Below, piece after piece: positions 24,000 through 33,251 of a stretch of 54,583 nucleotides of DNA; position 1 is the stretch's first letter, and each line of letters starts with the position of its first letter. The stretch comes from an uncultured bacterium (GTDB lineage Bacteria > Actinomycetota > Coriobacteriia > Coriobacteriales > Coriobacteriaceae): positions 1 to 54,583 of the forward strand of contig CAJMOP010000003.1 in assembly GCA_905215115.1 (NCBI GenBank). The letters run 5' to 3'. The position numbers and the translations under genes were made by a program. The notes under the pieces were generated by a model. The model was given only the letters and a program-made list of their open reading frames with translations, did no database searches and was not told the origin of the DNA.

Positions 24000-25406
24000 A
24001 TGCCTCTTGCTGATGTCTTTAGCCTGCTCGTTTTGGGTCAGGGCAAATCCGGTCTCGATGTCGCCCGCTGGGCGCTGGCACATCCCGAGCGCGTAAGCGC
24101 CGTTACCGTGTATGGCGGCGGCACCTCTGAGCCCAATGACGCCACGCGTGCGCTCGAGGCTGCTGGTGCGTCGTTTGTCTATGGGACCGAACAGGTCGAG
24201 GGCGCCTATGACGTATGCGTGACGTGCCCGGGCATCTCGGAGTTCTCGGGCTTCTTTAAGGCCGGGCGCGAACATGCCGCTCAGATTATGGGTGAGCCAG
24301 AGTTTGCCTATCGCCTGTCGTCCGATAACTGGATTGCCATCACGGGCACCAACGGTAAGACGACCACCACGTCGCTGACTGATTATCTGCTCAAGGCTGC
24401 CGGCGAGGCCAGCGTAGCTGTCGGCAACATCGGCGAGCCGCCGGTCAACGAGATTGACGGCCGAGCCCACAACGAGTGGTTTGTGGCTGAGCTCTCGAGC
24501 TATCAGATTGCTACGACCACCGAGCTCCACCCTCGCGTGGCAGTGCTGCTCAACATCACTCCCGACCACTTGGGCTGGCATAAGAGCCATAAGAACTATG
24601 CGCTTGCCAAGATCAAGCTGTTTGACAATATGGTCGATGACGATCTGGTGGTTGTCGACGTCGAAGACGCCGGCATTCACGAGTTCGATGAGTACATCTA
24701 TACGCCGGGTCGCCGCATCTGCAAGGTCGCTTTTGACGAGCCCGAGGGTGCAGACGCCGCCTTTGTGCGCGACGGCAAAATGGTCGTGCGCCTGAAGGGC
24801 GTCGAGACCCAGCTTGTCGCCACGTCCGAGCTCAAGATCTCGGGCCATCACAATGTCATCAATGCCTTATGTGCCGCCACGGCTGCTCTGGCCGTCGGTG
24901 CCGATGTCGATGGTGTCCGCCGCGGTCTGGCCTCGTTCCAGCCGCTCGAGCATCGCGTGGAGCCGTGCGGCGAGATTGACGGTGTGCGCTACGTCAACGA
25001 TTCCAAGGCGACCAACACCGACGCGGTCGAGAAGGCACTGACGGCATTTCCCGATGACGACGTGATCTTGCTGCTCGGCGGCCACGATAAGGGCACGCCG
25101 CTCACGGACTTCGCGCGCGTTGTTATGGATAACGTGCGCTCGGTCGTCTGCTTTGGCGATGCGCGCGAGCGCTTCACCGCCGCTATGGACGAGGCCGATG
25201 TCGATGGCGATGTGGATATCGCCCAGGCGGATGACCTACGCGATGCCGTGGACGTTGCCCGTTCGCTGTCGAGCCGTGGCGACGTGATCTTACTTTCTCC
25301 TGCCTGCTCTTCGTTCGATGAGTTCTCGGGCTATGAGGAGCGCGGCCGCGTGTTTAAGGACTATGTGGCCCAGCTTGCCGCTGCAGCGAAATCGCAAATG
25401 GAATAG
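24000..25406 (+). CDS. murD: UDP-N-acetylmuramoylalanine--D-glutamate ligase
   Basis: MurD adds D-glutamate to UDP-MurNAc-L-Ala. The 468-aa ligase has an N-terminal Rossmann-like domain (VLGQGKSGLDVARW), the ATP loop AITGTNGKTTTTSL (about residues 116-129), FVAELSSYQI, LNITPDHLGWH, then HRVEPCGEIDGVRYVNDSKATN and LLLGGHDKG in the C-terminal domain. SPACSSFDEFSGYEERG near the end is MurD-typical. It lies 9 nt after mraY and 3 nt before ftsW. Confidence 0.95.
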   Translation: MPLADVFSLLVLGQGKSGLDVARWALAHPERVSAVTVYGGGTSEPNDATRALEAAGASFVYGTEQVEGAYDVCVTCPGISEFSGFFKAGREHAAQIMGEPEFAYRLSSDNWIAITGTNGKTTTTSLTDYLLKAAGEASVAVGNIGEPPVNEIDGRAHNEWFVAELSSYQIATTTELHPRVAVLLNITPDHLGWHKSHKNYALAKIKLFDNMVDDDLVVVDVEDAGIHEFDEYIYTPGRRICKVAFDEPEGADAAFVRDGKMVVRLKGVETQLVATSELKISGHHNVINALCAATAALAVGADVDGVRRGLASFQPLEHRVEPCGEIDGVRYVNDSKATNTDAVEKALTAFPDDDVILLLGGHDKGTPLTDFARVVMDNVRSVVCFGDARERFTAAMDEADVDGDVDIAQADDLRDAVDVARSLSSRGDVILLSPACSSFDEFSGYEERGRVFKDYVAQLAAAAKSQME

Positions 25407-25409
25407 GGG

Positions 25410-26936
25410 TTGCCGGTGAGAGAGGAGAGCCCCCGACAAGGTATGAGGAGGCCCGACTCGGACCGTGCTTCCTCGCGGCGTAGCACACCGCGTTCCGGTC
25501 GCGGCGGGCGGTCGTTTAGCGAACGCTATATTGCCGGCGTTCCCGCCCGCATCATGCGCCCCCGTCTGATATTCATGGCCTGTCTGTTTATCTTGGTGTG
25601 TTTTGGCCTGCTGATGGTGTACTCGGCGTCTTCGGTCGAGGCGCTGCACGAGAATGGCTCAGCGACGTTTTTTCTGGGTCGACAGGCTGCGTTTGCCGTG
25701 GTCGGTGTTCTGGCGCTGATTGCCATCGTGCGCGTTTTGCCGGACAGCTGGTTTGGGGAGGATGTGCTCAGGATCTTCCTCATAGGCATGATAGGGCTAC
25801 TGTTTCTGGTGTTCTTGGTGGGCAGCGGCAGCCGTGGCGCCACGCGCTGGCTCAACATCGCCGGCATTCAGTTCCAGCCTTCCGAGTTTTTAAAGCCATT
25901 TGCCATTGCGTATTCGGCCATCATGCTCGATCGCTTCTTTTCGCCCGGTGGCAACATCAACGAATTCCTTCGCAAGATGGGCATCTACCTGGGCATTTCG
26001 CTCTTTCTGATCTTTATCCAGCCCGATTTCGGTACCGTCCTGATCATCCTGTTGACCCTCATGTGCATGGCGTTGTTTGCGGGTCTCGATCCCAGATTTA
26101 TCATCGGCGTGCTAATCTTCGGCATTCTCGTGATCGTGATTGCGCTTGTCGCAGAGCCATACCGTATGGTGCGTATTCAGGTTGCCTTGAACCCTTGGGC
26201 CGACGAGTATGGTGACGGCTATCAGGCCACGCTTGCCATCATGGCCTTTGCCTCGGGCGGTCTGTTCGGCCGTGGCATCGGCAACTCAACCATGAAGTAC
26301 TCGTATCTGCCCGAGGCGCACAATGACTACATCCTGGCCATCATTGGCGAGGAAGTCGGTTTTGTCGGAACCGTCCTGTTCTTCTTGGTGTTTGCGATGC
26401 TGATCTACTCGGCGTTTCGCATTGCCGAGCAGGCGACCGATCGTCGGGGCGCGCTTATGGCGTCTGGCTCCGCGGTCATTCTCGCGGTGCAGTTTTTGAT
26501 TAACGCGCTTGGCATCCTCAACGTGTTTCCCATGACGGGCAAACCGTTGCCGTTTATTAGCTACGGCGGTTCGTCGATTATCGTGTCGCTTATGCTTGCC
26601 GGGTTGATTCTGCGCGTTTCGTACGAGAGCGCCCGCCGCGATGAGTATGACCGCCGCCGTGAGAGCTTTGCCGTTATGGACGAGAGCACCGCCGGCGTGG
26701 CCCATGTGCGCGGTGAACGACCTTCGCGTAGCGGCTTTACCGTTCTGGATGGCTCTGCGACCGAGCCGGCAGCTCGTCCACGTCCGCGGACGGCGCCGCA
26801 AGGTCGTCCGCAGCGCCCCAGCCCTCGCAGCGCGGGCGGCGGATATAATCGAATCGATTTGAACTCGGACCCGTCGGCGCGTTTGCGCACCGACGACCAG
26901 GGACCGCGTGTACGAAGGGACTACCATGACCGATAA
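25410..26936 (+). CDS. ftsW: Lipid II polymerase / division protein FtsW
   Basis: This SEDS-family glycosyltransferase polymerises lipid II at the septum with FtsI. The 508-aa protein has a basic, disordered N-terminus (~50 residues), about ten transmembrane segments, and SEDS motifs GSRGATRWLNIAGIQFQPSE, EAHNDYILAIIGEEVGF and PLPFISYGGSS. About 90 extra C-terminal residues are charged and Pro/Arg-rich and probably cytoplasmic. The reading frame opens with TTG at 25410; GTG at 25416 or ATG at 25443 are alternatives. Its end overlaps the murG start by 11 nt. Confidence 0.93.
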   Translation: MPVREESPRQGMRRPDSDRASSRRSTPRSGRGGRSFSERYIAGVPARIMRPRLIFMACLFILVCFGLLMVYSASSVEALHENGSATFFLGRQAAFAVVGVLALIAIVRVLPDSWFGEDVLRIFLIGMIGLLFLVFLVGSGSRGATRWLNIAGIQFQPSEFLKPFAIAYSAIMLDRFFSPGGNINEFLRKMGIYLGISLFLIFIQPDFGTVLIILLTLMCMALFAGLDPRFIIGVLIFGILVIVIALVAEPYRMVRIQVALNPWADEYGDGYQATLAIMAFASGGLFGRGIGNSTMKYSYLPEAHNDYILAIIGEEVGFVGTVLFFLVFAMLIYSAFRIAEQATDRRGALMASGSAVILAVQFLINALGILNVFPMTGKPLPFISYGGSSIIVSLMLAGLILRVSYESARRDEYDRRRESFAVMDESTAGVAHVRGERPSRSGFTVLDGSATEPAARPRPRTAPQGRPQRPSPRSAGGGYNRIDLNSDPSARLRTDDQGPRVRRDYHDR

Positions 26937-28041
26937 GATGACCGTTGCTATTGCAGCCGGCGGCACGGCAGGACACATTAACCCCGCGCTCGCTTTGGCC
27001 GAGGAGCTGCATGACCGTGGCCACCACGTTGTGTTCGTGGGCCAGTCGCGCAAGCTCGAGGGTCGTCTGGTCCCCGAGGCTGGGTTTGATTTTGTGCCCA
27101 TTACGGTCACGGGCTTCGACCGCTCCCGTCCCTGGACGGCGCTGACCTCGCTGTGGCGTGTCAACAAGGCCAAGCGTGCGCTCGCCAGTCATTTCTCAAA
27201 GGTCGGCAAGCCCGATGCTGCCATCGGTTTTGGTGCCTATGTCGAGGTTCCGCTGCTGGGGTGGTGCAAGGGCGCAGGCGTTCCGTATCTGCTACATGAG
27301 CAGAACTCTGTTCCGGGCCTGGCCAACAAGATGATGAACTCCCACGCCGCTCGCGTGTGCATCTCGGTGCCGGCAGCGCGCTCGGTCTTTGAGCGCGAAG
27401 GTGACCCTGACCACGTGCTCATGACCGGCAACCCCGTACGTCGCTCGGTGATCGAGGGCGATCGCGCTCGCGGCCGCAAGGCACTTGGCGTTCCCGAGGA
27501 CGCTACGCTGCTGCTCGTCTTTGGCGGTTCACTTGGCGCCCAGCACCTCAACGAGCGCGCGGTTTCGCTCAAAAACGAGCTGCTTTCGCGCAAGAACCTC
27601 TATGTGTTGCATTCGACGGGTGCCGACGGCTTTGAGGAGACCGAGCGCGCTTTGGCGCTGACGCCCGAGGAGGCGAAGCGTTACCGCGTCCAGCCTTACA
27701 TCGACAACATGGGCGATATGCTGGCTGCTGCCGATTTGGTGCTCTCGCGTTCGGGTGCATCGAGCGTGGCCGAGATCGCTGCGCTCGCCGTGCCCTCGAT
27801 ACTCGTGCCGTATCCGCATGCGACGGCCGACCACCAAACCACCAATGCCCGTTATCTGGTCGACGCCGGGGCCGGCGTGCTCTGTGCCGATGCCGATATC
27901 GACGGTTCTGCCTTTGCCGATGAGCTGCTGCACCTGGTCGATGACGCGGCAGAGCGCGACGTCATGCGTCAGGCGGCGCGTGGTCTGGCTCAGGATAGGG
28001 CCGCCGCTCTTCTGGCCGATGCGGTAGAGGGTTTGCGTTAG
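26926..28041 (+). CDS. murG: UDP-GlcNAc:lipid I N-acetylglucosaminyltransferase
   Basis: MurG adds GlcNAc to lipid I, giving lipid II, at the inner face of the membrane. The 371-aa GT28-family enzyme starts at MTDKMTVAIAAGGTAGHINPA with the glycine loop GGTAGH. LHEQNSVPGLANK, the second glycine loop LLLVFGGSLGAQHLN, and the donor-site SRSGASSVAEIAALAVPSILVPYPHATADHQ follow. The ATG lies inside the end of ftsW with AAGG upstream; the GTG at 26908 is less likely. No murC overlap follows: 97 nt separate them. Confidence 0.95.
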   Translation: MTDKMTVAIAAGGTAGHINPALALAEELHDRGHHVVFVGQSRKLEGRLVPEAGFDFVPITVTGFDRSRPWTALTSLWRVNKAKRALASHFSKVGKPDAAIGFGAYVEVPLLGWCKGAGVPYLLHEQNSVPGLANKMMNSHAARVCISVPAARSVFEREGDPDHVLMTGNPVRRSVIEGDRARGRKALGVPEDATLLLVFGGSLGAQHLNERAVSLKNELLSRKNLYVLHSTGADGFEETERALALTPEEAKRYRVQPYIDNMGDMLAAADLVLSRSGASSVAEIAALAVPSILVPYPHATADHQTTNARYLVDAGAGVLCADADIDGSAFADELLHLVDDAAERDVMRQAARGLAQDRAAALLADAVEGLR

Positions 28042-28138
28042 TTAGACGGGATATCGTCGGTCGCCCTCGCGCTGATGCGGTAGGTGCGGTACAGTTAACG
28101 GGTTACAGGCAGTGTTTACGCAAGGAGTACACGAGCAC

Positions 28139-29557
28139 ATGGCTGATTCCCAGACTGCAACCTCCGCGCCCGAGTTTAAGAGCGCCCACTTTATCGGTAT
28201 CGGCGGCGCCGGCATGAGCGGCATCGCCCTCGTTCTGCACGAGCGCGGTTATGCCGTTACCGGCTCCGACCTTAAGACGTCACGTTATATCCGCCAGCTT
28301 ACCCGCGCTGGTGTGAAGGTGCACGTGGGCCATGAGGCAGCCACGATCGACGAGGTCAAGCCCGACGTGGTTGTTGTCTCCACCGCTATTCCGGAGTCCA
28401 ACCCTGAGCTCGTTCGCGCTCGCGAGCTTGGTATTCCCGTGTGGCCCCGTGCCAAGATGCTCTCTGCTTTGGGCCACGGCTACACCACCGTCGCTGTTGC
28501 CGGCACGCATGGCAAGACCACCACGTCTTCGATGTGCGCCACTATGCTCGACCGCATGGGTCTGGATCCGAGTTTCTTGATCGGCGGCATCGTCGAGGGC
28601 TATGACACGAACGGCAAGAACGGCTCGGGCGACTACTTTGTCGCCGAGGCCGACGAGTCCGACAGCTCCTTCCTGTTCCTGAACCCCAACGTGGTCATTG
28701 TGACCAACGTCGAGGCCGACCACCTCGATCACTACTCGGGTATCGAGGAGATCGAGGCAACTTTCGCCAAATTCATGAGCCTGGTGGGCGAGGACGGCAC
28801 CGTCATCGTCTGCGGCGAGGACCCGCATCTGGTCGAGCTCGCCAAGTCGACGGGCCGTCACGTGCTTTCCTACGGCTTTGCCGAGAGCAACGACATCGTC
28901 TGCGTGCACCCGGATGTCAAGGGCATCCAGAGTGACTTTATCGTTCGCTTTGAGGACGGCACTGAGCACGCTGTGAAGATCAAGAGCAATCCCGGTCGCC
29001 ACAACATGCTCAACGCCACGGCCGTGCTCACCGTCGCCCATGTCCTGGGCCTTGACATCGACGCCGCCGCCAAGGCGCTCTCGAGCTTTGAGGGCGTCCG
29101 CCGTCGCTTTACCCACGTGGGCGATATCGATGGCATCACCGTGGTCGATGATTACGGCCATCACCCCACCGAGATCAAGGCGACGCTTGCCGCCGCTTCG
29201 TCGCTGGGCTACAAGCACGTCGACGTCGTGTTCCAGCCGCACCGCTATTCGCGCCTGCAGGCCCTGTGCGACGACTTTGCCGATGCATTTGCCAATGCCG
29301 ATAAACTGCTGCTGATTGATGTGTTCTCGGCTGGCGAGATGCCCATTCCGGGTGTCACCTCTAAGATGCTCGCCGATACCGTGCGCGCCAAGCATCCTGG
29401 CAAGGAGGTCGTGTACTGCTCCAGCCGTCTTGAGCTCAATCAGGAGCTCGAGCAGATGGTGGGCGAGGGCGACCTGCTGCTCACCATGGGTGCCGGCGAC
29501 GTTACGACCGTCGGTCCCGAGTTCATTGAGTATCTGACTGCCAAGAAAGACGCTTAA
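28139..29557 (+). CDS. murC: UDP-N-acetylmuramate--L-alanine ligase
   Basis: MurC starts the stem peptide by adding L-alanine to UDP-MurNAc. The 472-aa ligase has the N-terminal FIGIGGAGMSGIA, ATP loop AVAGTHGKTTTSSM (about residues 119-132), EADESDSSFL, TNVEADHLDHYSG and DDYGHHPTEIKATL in the C-terminal domain. The start at MADSQTAT follows AAGGAG 11 nt upstream; the GTG at 28112 has no ribosome site. It is 5 nt from murB. Confidence 0.95.
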   Translation: MADSQTATSAPEFKSAHFIGIGGAGMSGIALVLHERGYAVTGSDLKTSRYIRQLTRAGVKVHVGHEAATIDEVKPDVVVVSTAIPESNPELVRARELGIPVWPRAKMLSALGHGYTTVAVAGTHGKTTTSSMCATMLDRMGLDPSFLIGGIVEGYDTNGKNGSGDYFVAEADESDSSFLFLNPNVVIVTNVEADHLDHYSGIEEIEATFAKFMSLVGEDGTVIVCGEDPHLVELAKSTGRHVLSYGFAESNDIVCVHPDVKGIQSDFIVRFEDGTEHAVKIKSNPGRHNMLNATAVLTVAHVLGLDIDAAAKALSSFEGVRRRFTHVGDIDGITVVDDYGHHPTEIKATLAAASSLGYKHVDVVFQPHRYSRLQALCDDFADAFANADKLLLIDVFSAGEMPIPGVTSKMLADTVRAKHPGKEVVYCSSRLELNQELEQMVGEGDLLLTMGAGDVTTVGPEFIEYLTAKKDA

Positions 29558-29562
29558 GTCTA

Positions 29563-30474
29563 ATGGGTCTGTTTAACGCCGTCATGGCGCTCTCGGGCAT
29601 GATCGACACGGATGTGATCGAGGACGAGCGCCTTGCGCGTCATACGAGCTATCGTATCGGCGGCAAGGCCGACCTCTTTGTGACGTGCCATAGCTATCAT
29701 GCCCTCCGCCGCGCCGTGGCGGTGCTCGATCGCGAGCAGGTGCCGTGGGTCATCATCGGCAAGGGCTCCAATCTGCTGGTTGCCGATGGCGGTTATCGCG
29801 GTGCCGTCATTTCGCTCGGACGTGAGTTTCAGCGCACGGTTGTTGCCGATGACGGTTGTACGCTGACGGTCGGTGCGGGCGTGATGTTTGCGCGCCTGGT
29901 CAACGATGCCCTGTCGCGTAGCCTCTCGGGCCTTGAGTTTGCCGTTGGCATTCCTGGTTCGGTCGGCGGTGCGATATCTATGAATGCCGGCACGCGGACC
30001 GAGTGGATTGGCTCGCTGGTTGAGGATGTCGTAACGTTTGACCCGGCATCCGGTATCAAGCATTATGCGGGGTCCGAGATCACTTGGGGCTACCGCGAAT
30101 GTAGCCTTCCCCGCAATGAGATCATCCTCGAGTGCGTGCTCATGCTTAAACCGGCGCCCAAGGCCGACATTCGCGAGCGCATGGAGCGGTACCTTACAAG
30201 GCGCAAGCGTACGCAGCCCATGGGTCGCGCATCCTGCGGGTCGGTCTTTCGCAACCCGCCCGATGCGAGTGTGGGCAAGCTTATCGAGGATTGTGGATTA
30301 AAGGGTTTTTCAATTGGCGGCGCGGAAGTCTCGCCCGTTCACGCTAATTTTATCGTTAATAACGGAACTGCCTCGGCCGATGACGTTGCCGCGGTTATCA
30401 GACATGTGCACGGAAAGGTGAGGGAGGCGTATGGCATCGAGCTCAGACCGGAAGTTAAATTCCTCGGCTTCTAG
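29563..30474 (+). CDS. murB: UDP-N-acetylenolpyruvoylglucosamine reductase
   Basis: MurB is the FAD-dependent reductase that makes UDP-MurNAc with NADPH. The 303-aa type II enzyme (shorter, lacking the type I tyrosine loop) has HTSYRIGGKADLF, the FAD motif IIGKGSNLLVADGGYRG, GLEFAVGIPGSVGGAISMNAG, the catalytic serine region ASCGSVFRNPP and the final Glu-containing PEVKFLGF. The ribosome site is weak, so translation is probably coupled to murC. Its 3' end overlaps ftsQ by 44 nt. Confidence 0.94.
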   Translation: MGLFNAVMALSGMIDTDVIEDERLARHTSYRIGGKADLFVTCHSYHALRRAVAVLDREQVPWVIIGKGSNLLVADGGYRGAVISLGREFQRTVVADDGCTLTVGAGVMFARLVNDALSRSLSGLEFAVGIPGSVGGAISMNAGTRTEWIGSLVEDVVTFDPASGIKHYAGSEITWGYRECSLPRNEIILECVLMLKPAPKADIRERMERYLTRRKRTQPMGRASCGSVFRNPPDASVGKLIEDCGLKGFSIGGAEVSPVHANFIVNNGTASADDVAAVIRHVHGKVREAYGIELRPEVKFLGF

Positions 30475-31687
30475 AGCATCGAAACCCACCTTCCGCCGCG
30501 CCGGAGGGCGTTCCGGCGCGCCTGCCAAACCTCAACGCAATACCGTCGCGCACTCTAAGTCTGTCGGGCATGCTCGACAGGCCAGTCGTCCGGTCGTCGG
30601 CTCGCAGCTCGGTAATCGTCCGGCCGCAAAAAAGTCCTCGCGTCCCTCGGTGACGTCAAAGCCTGTTATGGGCGCCAAACCTGCCCGTCCCATGGCAACT
30701 CCCAAGCCCTCGACGGGAACTAAAGCGGCGCGTCCAGGCCGCACGCTGGGCGCATCGAAACCGCGCTCGCTGACATCGGTGCCGGCTACCGCCAAGAAGC
30801 CTTCGAGTAAAAAAGGCTTCAACCCGTTATCTTCACTTGGAGCGATGGCAAATAAAACATCAGACGCCGCTTCTGTCGTTACAGGCAAAGGCAAAATCGT
30901 GGGCGGCGTTTTGGCCGTCTTGGCCGTGCTCGTCGTCGTTGTCATCGTGGTGATCAACTCTGGATTGTTTACTGCCACTGATATTCAGATTCAAGGCAGC
31001 GAGCATGTGACGAAGCACGATGCTATCCAGCTGATCGACTTGCCCGAGGGAACGTCGCTTTTTAACGTCGATCCCGACCAGATTACCGAGGATCTCAAGC
31101 AAAACCCGTGGGTCTCGGGCGTAGATGTCCAGCGCCAGTTTCCCCATACGCTTATCATCACGCCGACGGAGCGTAAAGTTATCGCCATTGCATATATCAG
31201 CTCCGACGACCTTGCCTGGGCTATCGGAGACGATGACACCTGGATCGCCCCGCTGTCGACGTCGGTCGAAGTGGACGACCAGGGCAACGTCATCACGACA
31301 GGGCAGGGCTCAAATACCTTGACCGGAATCGATGCCGCGCTGGCGCTCGCCAAGCATTATGGCGCGGTGTTGTTGACTGATGTCTCGACGGATGTCGCTC
31401 CGGTTTCCGGCCAGGCGGTGAACTCCAAAGCCGTTAAGGCCGGCCTGGATTATGTGCGTGGTTTTTCGAGCGAGTTCTTGGGACAAGTCAAGGATATTTC
31501 CACGCCTTCGGTCGAAGCCATCTCGGCAAACCTCAATAACGGCATTGAGGTGTCGCTGGGCGATTCGGACGATATCGCCAAGAAGGAACGCGTAGTCACC
31601 AAGTTGCTTTCGCAGGTAGAGGGCGTAACGTATATCAATGTGCGCTCTCCGGGCAACTACACATTTAGAAATGCTCCGACCTCGTAG
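30431..31687 (+). CDS. ftsQ: FtsQ/DivIB cell division protein
   Basis: This bitopic divisome protein is 418 aa. It has a long basic, Ser/Pro/Lys-rich cytoplasmic N-terminus (1-155), one transmembrane helix (GGVLAVLAVLVVVVIVVI, about 157-175), and a POTRA domain (from about 180: DIQIQGSEHVTKHDAIQ, SLFNVDPDQITEDL, NPWVSGVDVQRQFPHTLII). A beta domain typical of FtsQ completes it. It would scaffold FtsL and regulate FtsW-FtsI. GAGGGAGG precedes the ATG, which lies within murB. The cytoplasmic tail is unusually long with repeated KP/RP motifs. Confidence 0.85.
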   Translation: MASSSDRKLNSSASRASKPTFRRAGGRSGAPAKPQRNTVAHSKSVGHARQASRPVVGSQLGNRPAAKKSSRPSVTSKPVMGAKPARPMATPKPSTGTKAARPGRTLGASKPRSLTSVPATAKKPSSKKGFNPLSSLGAMANKTSDAASVVTGKGKIVGGVLAVLAVLVVVVIVVINSGLFTATDIQIQGSEHVTKHDAIQLIDLPEGTSLFNVDPDQITEDLKQNPWVSGVDVQRQFPHTLIITPTERKVIAIAYISSDDLAWAIGDDDTWIAPLSTSVEVDDQGNVITTGQGSNTLTGIDAALALAKHYGAVLLTDVSTDVAPVSGQAVNSKAVKAGLDYVRGFSSEFLGQVKDISTPSVEAISANLNNGIEVSLGDSDDIAKKERVVTKLLSQVEGVTYINVRSPGNYTFRNAPTS

Positions 31688-31886
31688 CGCTGGTTGATGC
31701 TTTGTTGAGGGGCCATACCACGCCGTTTATCTGGTTTGTTTGGTTTTCACGGTCAATTATTTGACTGATACGTTCATAATGTGCAAACATAATACGGTTT
31801 ACCTTTGCATTTACTTTCAACCTGAAGGTTAATGTGCGCAGGGGTCGACCCATGCTATGGCTATAACCTTTGTTCGGAGGACCGAC
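31688..31886 (+). promoter_or_regulatory. AT-rich upstream region of ftsZ
   Basis: About 200 bp, AT-richer than the surroundings, separate ftsQ from ftsZ. TTGACT (31761), CATAAT (31775) and TAATAC (31790) are promoter-like but no pair has 16-18 bp spacing except a weak GTCAAT-17-CATAAT. An own promoter for ftsZ is likely but not resolved. GGAGG at 31877 decides the ftsZ start. Confidence 0.4.
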
Positions 31887-33041
31887 ATGCACGAGACAGA
31901 GATCAACAACTACCTTGCCGTCATTAAGGTGGTCGGCGTCGGCGGCGGCGGTACCAACGCGGTTAATCGAATGATCGAAGAGGGCATCCGCGGCGTCGAG
32001 TTTGTTGCCATCAACACCGATGCTCAGGCACTCGCGATCTCTGATGCCGATATCAAGGTGCACATCGGCACCGACCTTACCCGCGGCCTGGGCGCCGGCG
32101 CCAATCCCGAGGTTGGCCGCAAGGCTGCCGATGAGTCCCGCGACGACATCGCCGAGGCGCTCGCTGGCGCCGACATGGTGTTTATCACCTGCGGCGAGGG
32201 CGGCGGCACCGGTACCGGCGCTGCTCCCATCGTTGCCGATATCGCGATGAACGAGGTCGGCGCACTGACCGTCGCCGTCGTGACCAAGCCCTTCACCTTC
32301 GAGGGCCGCAAGCGTAAGAAGAGCGCCGAGGAGGGCATCAAGACCCTCTCCGATTGCGTCGACACCATGATCGTCATTCCTAACGATAAGCTGCTCGACA
32401 TCGCCGAGAAGAAGACCACCATGCTCGAGGCCTTCGCGATTGCCGATGGCGTCCTTTCCCAGGGCACCCAGGGCATCACCGACCTCATCACCGTCCCCGG
32501 TATCATCAACCTGGACTTCGCCGATGTTAAGACCATCATGAAGCAGGCCGGTACCGCCATGATGGGTATCGGTACCTCTTCTGGGGATACTCGTGCCGTC
32601 GACGCTGCCCAGCAGGCCATCTCCAGCCCGCTGCTCGAGAGCTCCATCGATGGTGCCACGCGCGTGCTGCTCTCCATCGCCGGTTCCAAGGACCTGGGCA
32701 TCCAGGAGATCAGCGACGCCGCCGACGTTGTCGCCAACGCCGTCGACCCCGAGGCCAACATCATCTTCGGTACCGTTGTCGACGAGTCCCTGGGCGATCA
32801 GGTGCGTATCACCGTCATCGCTACGGGCTTCTCCGACTCCAACGTCAACCGTCAGGATGAGCTCTTTGCTGCTCAGCAGTCTCAGAGCAAGGCCGCTGCC
32901 TCCGCTGAGCCGCAGCGCACCGCTCCGGCTGCCAGCCCGGCTCAGGCCGCTCCGACCCGCAACGTCGGTGGTACCGAGCTGCCCAACTTTGGCAACGACC
33001 AGTTCGAGCTTCCCGACTTCCTGAAGCGCGGTAGCTTCTAG
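31887..33041 (+). CDS. ftsZ: Cell division GTPase FtsZ
   Basis: FtsZ is the tubulin-like GTPase that forms the Z ring. The 384-aa product starts at MHETEINNYL behind CGGAGG; the ATG at 31857 lies upstream of that ribosome site. The nucleotide loop GEGGGTGTGAAP begins at residue 103, with GVGGGGTNAV near the N-terminus and NIDFADVKTIM-type T7 loop (LDFADVKTIM) mid-protein. A Gln/Ala/Pro-rich linker leads to the C-terminal peptide LPDFLKRGSF, the docking site for SepF. No ftsA is seen, in keeping with SepF as the membrane tether. Confidence 0.97.
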   Translation: MHETEINNYLAVIKVVGVGGGGTNAVNRMIEEGIRGVEFVAINTDAQALAISDADIKVHIGTDLTRGLGAGANPEVGRKAADESRDDIAEALAGADMVFITCGEGGGTGTGAAPIVADIAMNEVGALTVAVVTKPFTFEGRKRKKSAEEGIKTLSDCVDTMIVIPNDKLLDIAEKKTTMLEAFAIADGVLSQGTQGITDLITVPGIINLDFADVKTIMKQAGTAMMGIGTSSGDTRAVDAAQQAISSPLLESSIDGATRVLLSIAGSKDLGIQEISDAADVVANAVDPEANIIFGTVVDESLGDQVRITVIATGFSDSNVNRQDELFAAQQSQSKAAASAEPQRTAPAASPAQAAPTRNVGGTELPNFGNDQFELPDFLKRGSF

Positions 33042-33063
33042 TTCGTTTTTCTCAACGACCTGC

Positions 33064-33100
33064 ACGGGGTGTGTCCATTTGGATGCACCCCGTTTTGTTT
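33064..33100 (+). terminator. Terminator after ftsZ
   Basis: ACGGGGTG (33064-33071) pairs with CACCCCGT (33086-33093), with a smaller TCC/GGA pairing inside, followed by TTTGTTT. It ends the dcw cluster, so pgeF-pst has its own promoter. Confidence 0.9.
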
Positions 33101-33130
33101 CTCGTTTGTAAACGAAAGCCTCCAATCTCC

Positions 33131-33152
33131 TTACGTTCCCTTTACGTTTGGT
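33131..33152 (+). promoter_or_regulatory. Candidate PHO box upstream of pgeF-pstSCAB-phoU
   Basis: TTACGTT is repeated with an exact 11-bp step (TTACGTTCCCT at 33131, TTACGTTTGGT at 33142). Eleven-bp direct repeats are the known layout of PhoB/PhoP sites. A -10-like TATCCT follows at 33168. The box sequence is not a known consensus, so this is a suggestion. Confidence 0.35.
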
Positions 33153-33251
33153 CCCTACCGCTGCGGGTATCCTTTTAAGGAAGTATGACAGCCGTATAAA
33201 CGCGGACTGCGCGGCGACGCCGCGGTACTTGTGTTATTAGGAGGCTTTAGT

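Noticed and set aside
21420..24851. Minus-strand open frame of 1143 codons across murF, mraY and murD
   Set aside because: Antisense to three clear cell-wall genes; low-complexity His/Arg/Gly composition typical of shadow frames.
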